Positions 32,369 through 43,622 of a DNA stretch of 64,000 nt are shown one piece after another. The stretch comes from Pyrenula massariospora (Eukaryota; Ascomycota; Eurotiomycetes; Pyrenulales; Pyrenulaceae). The position numbers and the translations under genes are program-made. Every line of letters starts with the position of its first letter. Positions within the stretch are counted from its first letter, which is position 1. Below the pieces are notes generated by a model. That model was not told where the DNA came from. It made no database searches and saw nothing but the letters and a program-made list of their open reading frames with translations. The stretch is from NCBI GenBank assembly GCA_021030905.1, contig JAGFMI010000003.1, forward strand, positions 682,001 to 746,000, written 5' to 3'.

Positions 32369-34334
32369 GCACAAGAATCTCAAAGATCTTAGCCAGGATA
32401 TCGAATCTTCCAGAGACAAATGCACGGAACTCTTTGTTAGGGCCGACCTGGTACCAACATTCGAGAAGTTTTCGGTACTCGTATCTTTATTTCCTCCTCC
32501 CACCCGGAATATCTCTTCGATTTCCTTCCCTCAACGACGCAATCCGCTTAACCCCCTCCGCCCGGCTTACCTTCAAACCCTCCAACTTCCCCCACCTGCC
32601 AACTCGTTGTCTCCTGATGCATCCTATCAATACGACTCCCAAGTAAACCATCTTCATGCTCCCGCACTGAGTCCTCACCCGCCTCTCGACCTTCTACTCT
32701 ATTCACTCCTCCAAACCTGGTCCGACCCTAAGCACCTCCATACCACACCGGTAGGTAGGCATCCAGCCTTGGTCAGTCAACAGATCCCCCTCCATCCGCC
32801 AAATCCACATTCCCACCACCCGAGACCCTCGCAATCAACCACGCCCCCATCCAAACCCACTCAAGAGAATTGAACACAGATCAAAACCAAAAACATACCA
32901 ACCGACGCCCCCCCAATTATACCTCCCATACTCCACTCCCCATCCCATCATCCCGTCTCCCCTACAAAAGACAAGAAACACCACACCACTTCCATATCTA
33001 CATCCCTCTCCTAACAGTCAGTCAGACAAAACCCAGGCGCTCGCCCACCGCAGCAGCACACCTCGTCCCGTCATCCGCCCACCACCACCCTGTCCTACGC
33101 CTGATTCCCAGTGATGGTAAGTCTAGAAACCACTTATCTCCCACCCTACAACGCAGTTACGCATAGCACAGCATAGCATAACACAGCCCTTGATTGGCAT
33201 TGGCATCAAGCTTGCTGCTTACTCTGTGAACGTCACATTGATCTTGCTACGGCTTGGCTGGCTGGCTGGCTGGCTGGGCTGCTTTTGCTTTAGATTGGTT
33301 TGTTGTGGTCTGCGGGATCGAGGCGCTGAGGAGAGCATGGTTTGGGCGAGTATGTATGCTTCCGAGGGGTGCAAGGGACATAGTAGTAGATAGATGGTTT
33401 TTGAAGGGGTGTTCCTGGCGGTATGGCCATTGGGACTAAGCACCGTGAAGAATGTGGGGGTTGTGTTGTGCAAGGCGTGACGGACATCTTGCGCCTCACA
33501 TGCATGGGAGAGGGAGAGGGGAGGTTTGTTCGAGCTTGGGGCGGGGGGGAGATGGGAAGGTGGTTGGGGGAGATGCATCGAAAGCTGGATAGGTGGGTAG
33601 AGAGTTAGGATGGAAGGTTGATTTTGAGATGGACGGCGAAGGGAGAGGTGGTCGTAGGAGCTATGAGGTTACTACGAAGGATTGTGTATGGGATCTATCA
33701 GGCCACGGACGATGCTGTAGGGGGATAGGGGCAATTTAGTGCAGCAATTGCGTTAATTTCATGATTGGTGCTATGATGACCTTGGACGATCCATTGGTTG
33801 TAGAGCTATCTAGAATGAAAGGAGGAAGGACAGTAGGTGTAGTCGTTGCTATTGCACTATCCCTGCGCAGGTATGAGCCTGCCTTACAAGATCGGTGCTC
33901 ACGGCCGAGTCGCGGCATCGTACATGGACGAATGTGCGGAAGCCCTTGAGTGTGCTTTGAGTGAGGTGGCACTCTGGGTCGCGCCTGGGGCGAAGCTTTG
34001 AGATAGGACGGGACATTATCGACACGTTCCGATTCTACATTTCCGAATCACCGTGAAAAGAGTGTCGGTTTCAAAGGTTACCGATGAGTGGCGACCGAGT
34101 TTTGAATGCTTGCTGGGAGCAGCTAGAATGTACGATGAAAGGATCGTGCGATTTAACAGCTATGGGATGGGGAGAATGAGGAGATCTTGTAAAACACATG
34201 TCGGACTAGGGTGTAAGCGTACTAAACGATTCAGACTTTCCAGATAGAGGTTTTGTCATCTCTGTCAATGCCAGATGTTCAGCATAATTGAGGTGATTAC
34301 ATACAGAATTTTGAGATAGTTGTGATGTGCCCCT
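32369..34334. other. Intergenic region with opposed C-rich and G-rich blocks
   Basis: About 2 kb with no supportable gene. The plus strand is C/T-rich from about 32480 to 33110 and G-rich from about 33190 to 33660. Long frames here on both strands are Pro/His/Ser-rich and look like composition effects. A good donor-like GTAAGT at 33118 is the only hint of transcription. Confidence 0.4.
33256..33275. repeat. (GGCT)5 microsatellite
   Basis: Five perfect tandem GGCT units inside a larger G-rich block. Confidence 0.8.
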
Positions 34335-37300
34335 TCAGACATGGTGGAAAGGGGGGGAATGATATGGATCATATCGTTGTTGCACTTTGCAGCAAAATTT
34401 GAAAATATCTGCAATCCTCGAATCCTTCAGACGTTGCCCTTCTGAGTCCACCATTATCAACTTATCTTCCAGCTCCATCAGCGTCTCTCCGCGTCTGCTT
34501 TTCGCAAGCTTGTTCGCCCCTTTTTCTATTAAGAAGCTTATGAGGTCTTCCTCCTCACAGAGCACAGCAATCATGAGGGGGGTGTGACCTTCTGTATCAG
34601 CCTCATCGACTTCCATGCCCAGCTCAATCATACGGTTCACGATGCCGAGTTTAATGAGGCCCTTCGCGCTGCTTGAATAGCAGCCGCCGACGATAAAATG
34701 CATTATCGTCCACATATTCGACGACCGGGCGTTGACATTGACTCCACAGTCAAGCAGAAATTCAACCACTGGGGTTGAACGGCGAAAAGTGAAGCATAGC
34801 ATCAGAGGACTTATCCCATCATCGTCTTTGGCATCAAAATCTGCTCCATAATATTTGAGAAGCATAATATCCGGAAGTAGGCAGTGGCGGGAAGTTGCAA
34901 CATGTGCCACTGACTGTCCACGCATCCCTTTTACCTGAACCTTCGCGCCTGCTTCCAGTAATACCTTGAGCGGGCAAGGGATACCGTGATGAGTGTCGCA
35001 GTCTCTCTTCGTGGCATAGAATATCGGTGTACCGCCAATATCGTCCACACTGTCAAGATCGAAATCCTCGTCCATGAGATACCGAACGAGAGACGTGACA
35101 TCACGCTTCCATGCGCACGCAGCCCAATGCATGAGTGTTCTGTTACGTGAGTCGCGAGCGCCTAGACTAGCGCCTTGCGCAACCAAGTATTTCACCTTCT
35201 CAATACTCCCAGATTCTGCAGCTTTATGGAGAGGTGTTGCACCTTCCATATCTCGTGCTTCCATCGGTGCTCCCCTCTCCACGCACCATTTCAAGAGATC
35301 CAGGCTGCCGCATACGGCAGCTCCGTGCAAAACTGTCGTTCCGTGCCTCGTTTTTGGTTCGAGAGCGACGCCACAGCTATAGAGAATTTGCATAGCCCTG
35401 AGGTTATCGTAGCATGCCGCAATGTGTAGGAGATCACCCTTGTGGGGATTGGCACCGTACTGGAGTAGCAATTCGAAAATAGGGAGGTCATTTGTGAAGA
35501 GCGCAGCACTTAGAAGCGGTCCCCACCAATAATCGTCATCATCCATCGGCGCTCCGGATCGGATCATCGTGGAAGCAAGCTCTAGGTTACGCTGAGCAAT
35601 TGCGATGGAAAGTGGAGACCTAAGGTCGGGATCTTTGAGTTTAAGTATCGAAGAATCCTTTTTTATTAACACCTCAGCGGCTTCTTGAAAATTATATAAT
35701 GCCGCAACGAAAATTGCTGGGCAATCAGTCTGATAGATACTCTCAAGTTGCGGCAGGTCTGCGTATGATTCTGTCCAAAACCTCACAGAGGAGGCCCACT
35801 TCTCCTCTGTCAGGAAGTCTCGTACAAGGCGGTGGACTATGCTGGTCTCTCCTGAAATTTTGATAGTTTGGTCACAATGCACAAACCAACGCCAAGCAGC
35901 ATAAGTCGTGAATGAGTGATCGTAAATTAGAGACTTCTCGAAATGAGGTTTGATCTTTCGCAAATTCTTGATGACGCAGATGCACGCCTGTGTCATGGCA
36001 AGACCGCAAGCTTCGTCAGTGAAAGAGCGTTGACCGGCACACTGAAAGCCACGCAGGTACTCTACCACTGACATGTGAGCAAACTCTACAAATCTGGCAG
36101 AGTTCTGGATGAGAAGGTTGCGGCATAACTGTCGAAGTAGAGACACGGTTACTTCAGGATCGGATGATCCATAATCAGGTGCCGAGTCGTCTCGGTCATC
36201 GAGAGCCACTGCTTGAGCCAAGCCCTGGAAAGTCAATGGTGTAGTGCTACAGAGAGAGAGTCTGAGGGCCTTTGTAGCATAGAAGTATTCCGTCGTAGAT
36301 GCGTCACCACTAGTGTTCTGTTCAAAGACACGGTCGTAAGTTTCCTTCAGCCTCTCTTTTCCAGCGGGCGAAACTTTTTCTAGTTGCTGAATCCTTTGAC
36401 GGACAGTTCGTGTCGTCAGCAAAGATTCTTTCGACTGGAAGAGGAGATCAAGCTCTAGCTCGACCCACCTGAACCTGAAACTATCATTAGTTCTAAGAGG
36501 GGCTCGAGCGCTCTCGAGAAGAGCCCTTACATTCCATTAGCTCGCTTAAGCAGCACTTCCACCAGCTCCTCTTCAAGATCTGGAAATTTCCCTTGAAGTA
36601 GTCGTTCGGGTCGCTTGCGTCCCATGACTTGTTGGCGGATGTAACGTTCCATGTCAATTTTTGTCAATTCACTATTCAAGTCGATCCTCGAGCACGAGGG
36701 GAAATAGTCATCAACAGCGACATCTGGTCGACTTGTGAAAAAAAGTTTAACTCGTTTATGAGTATCGCCGAATGACTGCTCTAGAAGATTAAGAAGGTTT
36801 CCCGGCTCCCCACATTCATCAAGGGCATCTATGAGAATTCGTATCTCGGCCCCCGGAGCGGATGCAGCGGAAAGGAGGTCTTTTCGAATATTGGATGGCA
36901 AATTGACACTCTCTGGCCAACTCTTTTTCACGCGGTCGCAGATATCCATGACTGGTTTTAAAGCAGCCATTCCACCAACAAGCTGCGATAATTGACGTAT
37001 TATCAGATGGATGATTGCGTTGACGTCGTCGGATAGACCCGGAAACGACTTTGAGCAATACGCGTATCCAAGTCCCTCCCCGATAAGGTTCGAAGTTCTA
37101 GCCAGATGCCATTCAATACTTCGACAACTTCATCATAAAATAAGCATGTGTATCTCCAGGACGAGATGACATACCACAATGTCGATTTGCCAGTTCCCAC
37201 TGGTCATGTGCTGGAGTATTAGCGCAAGATTCTTTCAGCAGCACACATGCTACTTTAAGGAGCTTACCAGTGCCGCACACCCAAAGAACCTCCAGGGGCT

Positions 37301-39132
37301 CTTGGCTAGCATCCCATTTCTTAAATTGCTCCGTCTCAAAAAACCATTCGCAACAAGTGTCGTAATCTTCGTCTGTCTTTGTTCGGCTTTGCATTGAACG
37401 ATGTGCGTCAAGAGGATTTTCCTTGGTAAGCCAGTTCAAAATTTCCTCATTTTCCCCTTTGAAGGTCTTGGTATCGTCTAATTCCTTGAGTTTAAGATTA
37501 CACCCTTCATGCTTTGCGCGGATATTAGTCCGCAATGAGATGATCGTTTCGCTTCGATGGGTTGTGGAGGCAAAGTTTGCTGCGTCACCATTAGCAAGTG
37601 AGCAGATTCATGGAAGCAACACTTCCTCCGTGTCGTTATCAGTGACACTTCTGGAACGAATAAAGTCGGATGCGCCTTCCGAAGCAACTTTTGGGAGACT
37701 AGATAATCAGGGTCATGCTTGTATCGAAATGAAAAATCCGCCAAGGACGAGCAGGCTTCTCTAAAACTTCGAGCAGCGAGTCCGGCTACCTTTAAAGTCC
37801 CTAGTCCGTACTTACCAATGGTTGAACTTTGACAGTACTGATACGTCTCACACTCGTATTCCAAAATAGTTGAGTAAAGGTCCACAAGTACTTCTTTGAA
37901 CTGATTGTAGGCTATCGGTGAGGTTCGTTTCTCACGGGAAAGCAAGAGATTTTCATAGTTTGCCCATCTACTCATGATAGCGGAGACTTCTGCTAGTCCT
38001 AGTGCTATTTCTTGAGGCAGGCTTAGGTTTTCCAGGATGAACTAATCCCATCGTCAGTGAATTCTTTCAAATCTCGTTTCAAGTCTCTAGTGTCAAGTGA
38101 TTGGGTCTTAGCAGGTTTTGTGCAGCATAGCACAGGTAATCTTTGGGTAGGTCGTTATTGTCTGTTCTGCTAGACTAAACTTATTTGACTTTCAGGCGTT
38201 TCGCTCCCGAATTCACCAGAGGCAGGCATTCTTCGATACTCAAGAGCCAATTGCCTCCCCCCGGTGCTTGAATGATACACAGTGAACTTGACTTACCTGC
38301 GAGATAGAGGTTACTCCTGACCAGGCAATTGATGCAGCTTTTGTAGGATCAACACCAGAGACGGCTGAGCCAATATCCTTGAAGATCAGTATCGATCTGA
38401 GCACCTTCTCCATCGTCTTTCTAAGAGGGGTTTGCCGTGTGGCGAGCTCCTGACCACTTCTTTCCATTGTGTCCCGCAAACTCTTTGCTTGGTCTGCGAT
38501 GCTTCTTGAACAGCGAAACTCGCTTGCTAGCATTTGAATAGTTTTGTGTATCGCTGGCTTCTCATGGGCAAGCCTGTCGAGCGCAAGATCCCAGGAAGAT
38601 TCAGATGCTGCTTGGTCATTCGCTGAACTGTCGATATGTAGAAATCTATTCTGGGGTGATTTTGTAGCCTTGCAACTATCAACTTTCTGAGTATACTCTG
38701 ATCAGCAATAGTTTTCATCCTTATATTGGAAAATGAAGTCTCTACTCGGATAAAATTGTGCAGAAGATGACTGTTCAAAAGTGACAAGGCCCCCCTGAAA
38801 CGAATAACATAGACAAAAAATACTTTCATGGCGAGAGTACCTCGAGAAATATCGACGGGCGAGGGACGAAGCTAGATATGCAGAGGAAAAGGATAGGTAG
38901 AACCGGCGTTCGCGAACTAAGAGGGCCATTTTACTTTCACGAAGTGCAAAGTCGAGCAGCAAGAGCTTACAGGACTGGAAGGATGGTAGACATTCGGTTT
39001 GGCCGTCGGTTCTGGAGACTTCCTCCTCCGAATCTTTTCAAAAACACCCTCGGGCCGTAAAAACCTTGTAATATCTCTTGACTGCCGTTTTGTTGTCCCA
39101 TTGCCTTGAACAGTAATATCAAGGGGGGACAT
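34335..39132 (-). CDS. NLR-like STAND protein: NWD-type N-terminus, NACHT NTPase, ankyrin repeats
   Basis: Fungal NLR-like proteins act in non-self recognition and regulated cell death. Seven exons fit in phase: 39132-38971, 38686-38297, 38041-37647, 37551-37268, 37199-37175, 37127-36531 and 36474-34335, giving about 1330 aa. The junctions of exon 1/2 and exon 3/4 are the least certain. The N-terminal ~360 aa match the NWD NACHT-NTPase N-domain (RSILIFKDIGSAVSGVDPTK; IAWSGVTSISQ). Next is EEILNWLTKENPLDAH, then Walker A GTVGTGKSTL split over three exons, Walker B IRILIDALDECGE, and FFTSRPD. After NACHT, FVEFAHMSVVEYLRG matches the usual winged-helix segment (normally FxHxSVxEYL). The C-terminal ~430 aa hold about ten ankyrin repeats, for example EGATPLHKAAESGSIEKVKY. 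The gene appears intact. The 3' genes around it are unrelated. Confidence 0.85.
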
Positions 39133-40064
39133 GTTAGCCTAAGCAAAGCTCAGACACAATGTGATCAAAGGTCTGTATTAGATAAAAATGATGGTGGACC
39201 CGTAGTGGAAAGTTAGGACAAGTGAAAGGATAAAACAAATATGATGAAATGTGCGAGGATAAAAGAAAATGATGAGATTGATGCTCCTTGCTCAACGACA
39301 GTCACAAGATCGCTGAATTGAATGCCCTTCGACCCGGACGTCGAAGTGTTGGCTGGACCCCTCTCGGGGAACCGCAGCGTCGAGTTTTCGTCGTGCAACG
39401 CTGTGGAAGCCTTCGAAAGAGCATCACCAATCCTGTTGCTAGCGTGGCACCATCGCTGTAAGGCCTGTCATATTTACTCACACCGCTGAGCCGAGTCTCC
39501 GATCCCAGAAAGTGGACTAGCAATGATAGGTGTGAGCGACAAGAGCTAAACGTGTCGGCAGCGGTGATGAATTCAGCTGGTATTTTGGTGACGCCTTGGA
39601 CAGTGACACCGGTCGAGCCTATGATTTGGGACTTAAAAATAATGGTCAACAAGAGAGAACCGGCCGGATGCATGTTCTGGCTATCATTGGTCAAAGGCCG
39701 TGTTGATTCGTGGGGCCTCGTGATGAGTGTGGGCTTGCGTCGAAAAGATCGCGGTAAATCGAATCTATCAACCTCAACAGGTACTAATCTTCACGTTCCC
39801 GAGACATTGAAATCTATTCTGGAGGCTGTGCAGTGCATTTTCAACCTTACGGAAGGAGGTGGGAAAAGCAAAGGGCTGTAATTGAGAGGGTGGACATGCT
39901 AAGCTGAAATCTGCTAATTTAGCGTGCGAAACGCAGCAGCCAATTGAATTGAGGGTCATTAGGCCTATGGCTGTGCCAAGACCTGGAGGAGGAAACTTTT
40001 TTGCAGCCAACATACACGCTGATAAAGATCACACAGCCAGCAACAGACTCGGTCTTTGTCCACC
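39133..40064. other. Divergent spacer between the NLR-like gene and PAM17
   Basis: About 0.9 kb. Frames of 60-130 codons occur on both strands without family content. It should contain the promoters of both genes. Confidence 0.45.
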
Positions 40065-40934
40065 ATGGCCACCATGAAATCTCCTCTTCTTAACATAATA
40101 AGCCGCCAGGCGTCAAGTTCAGCATGTAAGCCAAGCTTACGATCGTCAAACCTCGCTCCACGGTCAACGTCAATTCTCTTCCCGCACCTGTCTCGGAAGG
40201 CTTCCACGTCGGTTACGACAGCTTCGATAATGCCATACAGATCTCCCTGCACCTTGACACTACAAAGTACATCCCCTCTACGCCAGTATCACACGCCACC
40301 GCCAGCCACTTCACCCCCAAGCTCTTTCTTCACGCCATCCCTCTGTCGCGTTCGCATCACTCATTCTCTCCCTCCCTCCACCCGCGCCTACACTACATAT
40401 ACAAGTCTCACCCTAACACCCTCCGCCCCATTCTCAACAACCGCCACGCGTTTCTTTCCGTCCCCAGATCAACCCACCTCCCTAACCTGGAACGCCTTCT
40501 TCACCCTCCGCACTGGCCAACGCCGCTACACCCTCCTCTCCTCCACCCTCTTCGCCCTCGGCACCACCCTCTGCGGTCTCGTCCTGCTCACCACCACCCC
40601 CCTCCCCGACACCCTCTCCACCATCTCCTCCCTCGACCCCGTCCTCACCTCCGGCATCTGCACCATCCTCTCCTTCACCATCGGCTGGCTCATCGGCCCC
40701 TTCTTCGGCCAGGCGCTGTGGCGGCTGCTCAACCGTGGGACGCTGGCGGCGTATGTGGAGAAGGAGAAGGATTTCTTCAAGCGGGTGAGGAAGTATAGGG
40801 TGGATCCGAGCGGGGCGAGCACGACGAATCCGGTGCCGGATTACTATGGGGAGAAGGTGGGGAGCGTGGCGGGGTATAGGAGGTGGTTGAAGGATCAGAG
40901 GGCGTTTAATCGGAAGAAGGGGGGTAAAGTTTAA
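40065..40934 (+). CDS. PAM17: Presequence translocase-associated motor subunit Pam17, mitochondrial
   Basis: Pam17 sits in the inner mitochondrial membrane and helps assemble the Pam18-Pam16 part of the TIM23 import motor. The start is ATG 40065 in an ACCATGG context, giving 289 aa in one exon; a second ATG lies at 40074. The first ~140 aa are rich in Ser, Thr, Arg and Pro with few acids, fitting a long mitochondrial targeting leader. The conserved domain begins with LTWNAFFTLRTGQRRYTL, followed by two membrane helices (FALGTTLCGLVLL; SGICTILSFTIGWLIGPFFG). It ends with DFFKRVRKYRVDPS, NPVPDYYGEKVGSVAGYRRW and LKDQRAFNRKK, all standard Pam17 blocks. The coding strand is strongly C-rich to about 40710, then G-rich to the stop. 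Confidence 0.93.
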   Translation: MATMKSPLLNIISRQASSSACKPSLRSSNLAPRSTSILFPHLSRKASTSVTTASIMPYRSPCTLTLQSTSPLRQYHTPPPATSPPSSFFTPSLCRVRITHSLPPSTRAYTTYTSLTLTPSAPFSTTATRFFPSPDQPTSLTWNAFFTLRTGQRRYTLLSSTLFALGTTLCGLVLLTTTPLPDTLSTISSLDPVLTSGICTILSFTIGWLIGPFFGQALWRLLNRGTLAAYVEKEKDFFKRVRKYRVDPSGASTTNPVPDYYGEKVGSVAGYRRWLKDQRAFNRKKGGKV

Positions 40935-43622
40935 GATCAGGATGAGAATATTGGGATCTAGGACGTATTTCGTCATGGAGCTTGGGAGACATGAGTTTAG
41001 ACGGCGGCAGAGGCAGCACGAGCGGAGAGCTTTTTGAGTGCTGAGTCCAGGTCCTGGTGCGGCGTAACGTCGGATGAACGGCGGCGAGACATCGGTTGCA
41101 GGGAGTTCAGAAATAATTCCAGTTGTACAACAAAGCAGCGCAAAGGTATCTTAGCCTGATCACGATTCCTGGTGCATGTACTGGTGTTTGGAGGACAAGG
41201 GATCTCATACGATATAGTATATCGCATAAATGGGACTATTATATGTCTAGGACTAGAAGGGGTATATCCAATGCCACTCATATCCTTCGAACCATTACCA
41301 GTATATTTCTTGCAGGCTGTAGGTGTGGACATCTCGCACTTGAGGGTACGCAAAGCCATGCTTGACCAGCGGCAGTAGCCTCGCAACGCCTCCATAATCA
41401 TGTTGTCACGGCGAAACAAATTTATTCGTGTCTTGCCGAGCGCGTTCGAGTAGTTTGATAGTGGTGCTTGATCATGAGGTTCTAGGGTGTTGAGTCGCAA
41501 GGGACGTGAAGACAGCGCGGAGCATCGAATATCTCAAGCCTCTTGACTCAGACAGACAGCTAAGTACCTTTAAGAGACTTCGCAAATGGATTTCCGGCGG
41601 TCCTGAAGGACGAGCGCTCTTTGTAAAGATAATTCGGGAATATGTGCACAGAAAAGAACACTGAGGGGATGGGCAATGGATATTCAATCTCTATTCTCCA
41701 AGACCATGGACCTCAATTGTTAGGGTCATGTTTTGGAGCCCACAGGCTTTGTCCATCTGCTCACGCGTAGAAGCACTACCAAGACACTTCCGATCAGGAA
41801 AGAGATCTTGATTGAGGAAAGTTATCGGAAACGGGTAGATCCGGGAGCTGTGAGAAATCATCTTGACAAAAAGGGAACACGATAAATTAGAGGGAGAGAG
41901 AACGGCGAGATTAGGGTTACCAGCCACGGGCCCAAATCCCGAACGTGCGTCGAACCCCACGCTTGCCCAACAATATTTGTCACTGTACATCATTCTAAGT
42001 CGGTTACAGGAGTTCGTGGTGACAAAAGTAGTAGTCCAAAGCACAAGATATGCTTCGTTTTGAAATAGGAAAGGTATACGAACGAACCTCCAACCGCAGC
42101 AAAAAGATGACCTATATCAGGACAACTCAAACAGCTCTTGACGCAATTTCTCCTTACTTGATGGAATTTACTGGCCAATGCCGCCGTACGATGACGATGT
42201 CCGCCTTGCTTAAGAGCCTAGATAATTTACCGTGTAGCTGATTCCGAAACGGTCTTCTTGCAACCATGCTGCACATGAGGACTGGCTAGAGAAGGAAGGC
42301 AGAGATACGGCAAAATGGAATGACGAGGCATAATAACATGAAAGATCAAGTTGATGTAAAAATGACGCTTAAGCGAAGTCGCCAAATTCAATCTGATAAT
42401 CAATCTTTTGCCTGGATGGCGCTAAACCCGTTTGGCACGGAAGTCGCAGAGCTCCTTCAGCTTCAAACCTCGTGGAAGACCGACACAACGCACATCAAAC
42501 AACATAGAGATCCGCCCTTCGGTGTCTTATCCTGGACCAAAGTTCTGGAAGGTCTGTCAATGGACTATCGTGCATGGCTGTAACCTATCTTGAATATTGT
42601 CCGATATACTGCGTTCAAAATTTGCTAGTAGTGCCGAGAACAGAACTACTAAAGGACGCAAGACAAAGCTTGCCCTCACCACCTCCTCTAACTATTATGG
42701 GAGCTAATCAGGGCCATTTGACTGACTATGTCCCTCTATCCGAAATCCGAAATGCTGTGCTCGCTCTTCATTGGCAACCATCCGAACCAGACTCAACAGA
42801 AGCTTGAGACCCCCTGCCGCCATCTTCTTAGTGGCCTCCCGCCTGCATTTCCCCCCAAGCCACCAAATCGGTCGGGATTTTGATTGGTCATTGTTCCGTT
42901 AGTTTTCAAGATATGTTGCAACGAAGATCTCAAGCTTCAATCCTAGTCTCTCCGACATAAAGCGTGGCCGCCTTTCTGTTCCAGCCAATATTTGAAAGAA
43001 TACTAAAAGCAAAATCCCACGCACGTCGACGCAGCTCAGAATCCTTCGATGCTAGAACGGGAAGTTATCTATGATTTGGAATTATGTCTCGGTGATGGGC
43101 TCCAATAGCTACCCTTTTATGGTTACCGGTCGGCTACCGGTATCGATCTGCTACCTTGAGGTTCTTACGATGTCAGTCATTTTTCTTTCTACGCTGCACG
43201 TGCTTTCTATCGTCGTCCTATTTTCCTTTCCTTGAATTGGACTCTTTATGATAATGGCCACCTATTGCATATATTTGCTCATAACATTGAGGTGGTCACT
43301 GTCACTCTACTGGTGATGTGATCCTTCGGACGATGAAGGATCTTGTTATGCATAGCAGTAAGCTAAATATGGGCCGTTTCGCTAGTGATAAAGGGACGTC
43401 ATCCGATAACCGAAAGCTTGTGTGCTCGTGTCCTTGTTCCCATCTGCCCTTTCGAACTGAGCGGCTTGCCTAAAACGCTTGCTTTGTCTAGCTATCCATT
43501 TCAAGTACCTAATTTGCTTTTGTCGACGTTCTTTTTGCAAACTCCTTAGGTCTCTTTTCAACTTTTTTCCCAATTATGGTCGTATATATCGTTTGTCTTT
43601 CTAGCAACTTAAAGTTTTCACC
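40935..43622. other. Intergenic region upstream of the NRPS-like gene
   Basis: About 2.7 kb. A minus-strand frame (41500-40997) ends with MSRRRSSDVTPHQDLDSALK and could be the tail of a small gene with introns, but I found no coherent upstream exon. Plus-strand frames at 42320-42807 have no recognisable family. The last kilobase is presumably the promoter of the synthetase. Confidence 0.35.

Noticed and set aside
32503-33160. Long Pro/His-rich plus-strand frames after the zinc-ribbon gene
   Set aside because: Pyrimidine-rich DNA gives open frames with biased composition; no domain, no consistent splice joins.
40482-40976. 164-codon antisense frame over PAM17
   Set aside because: Gly/Glu/Pro-rich mirror of the C-rich sense codons; no independent support.
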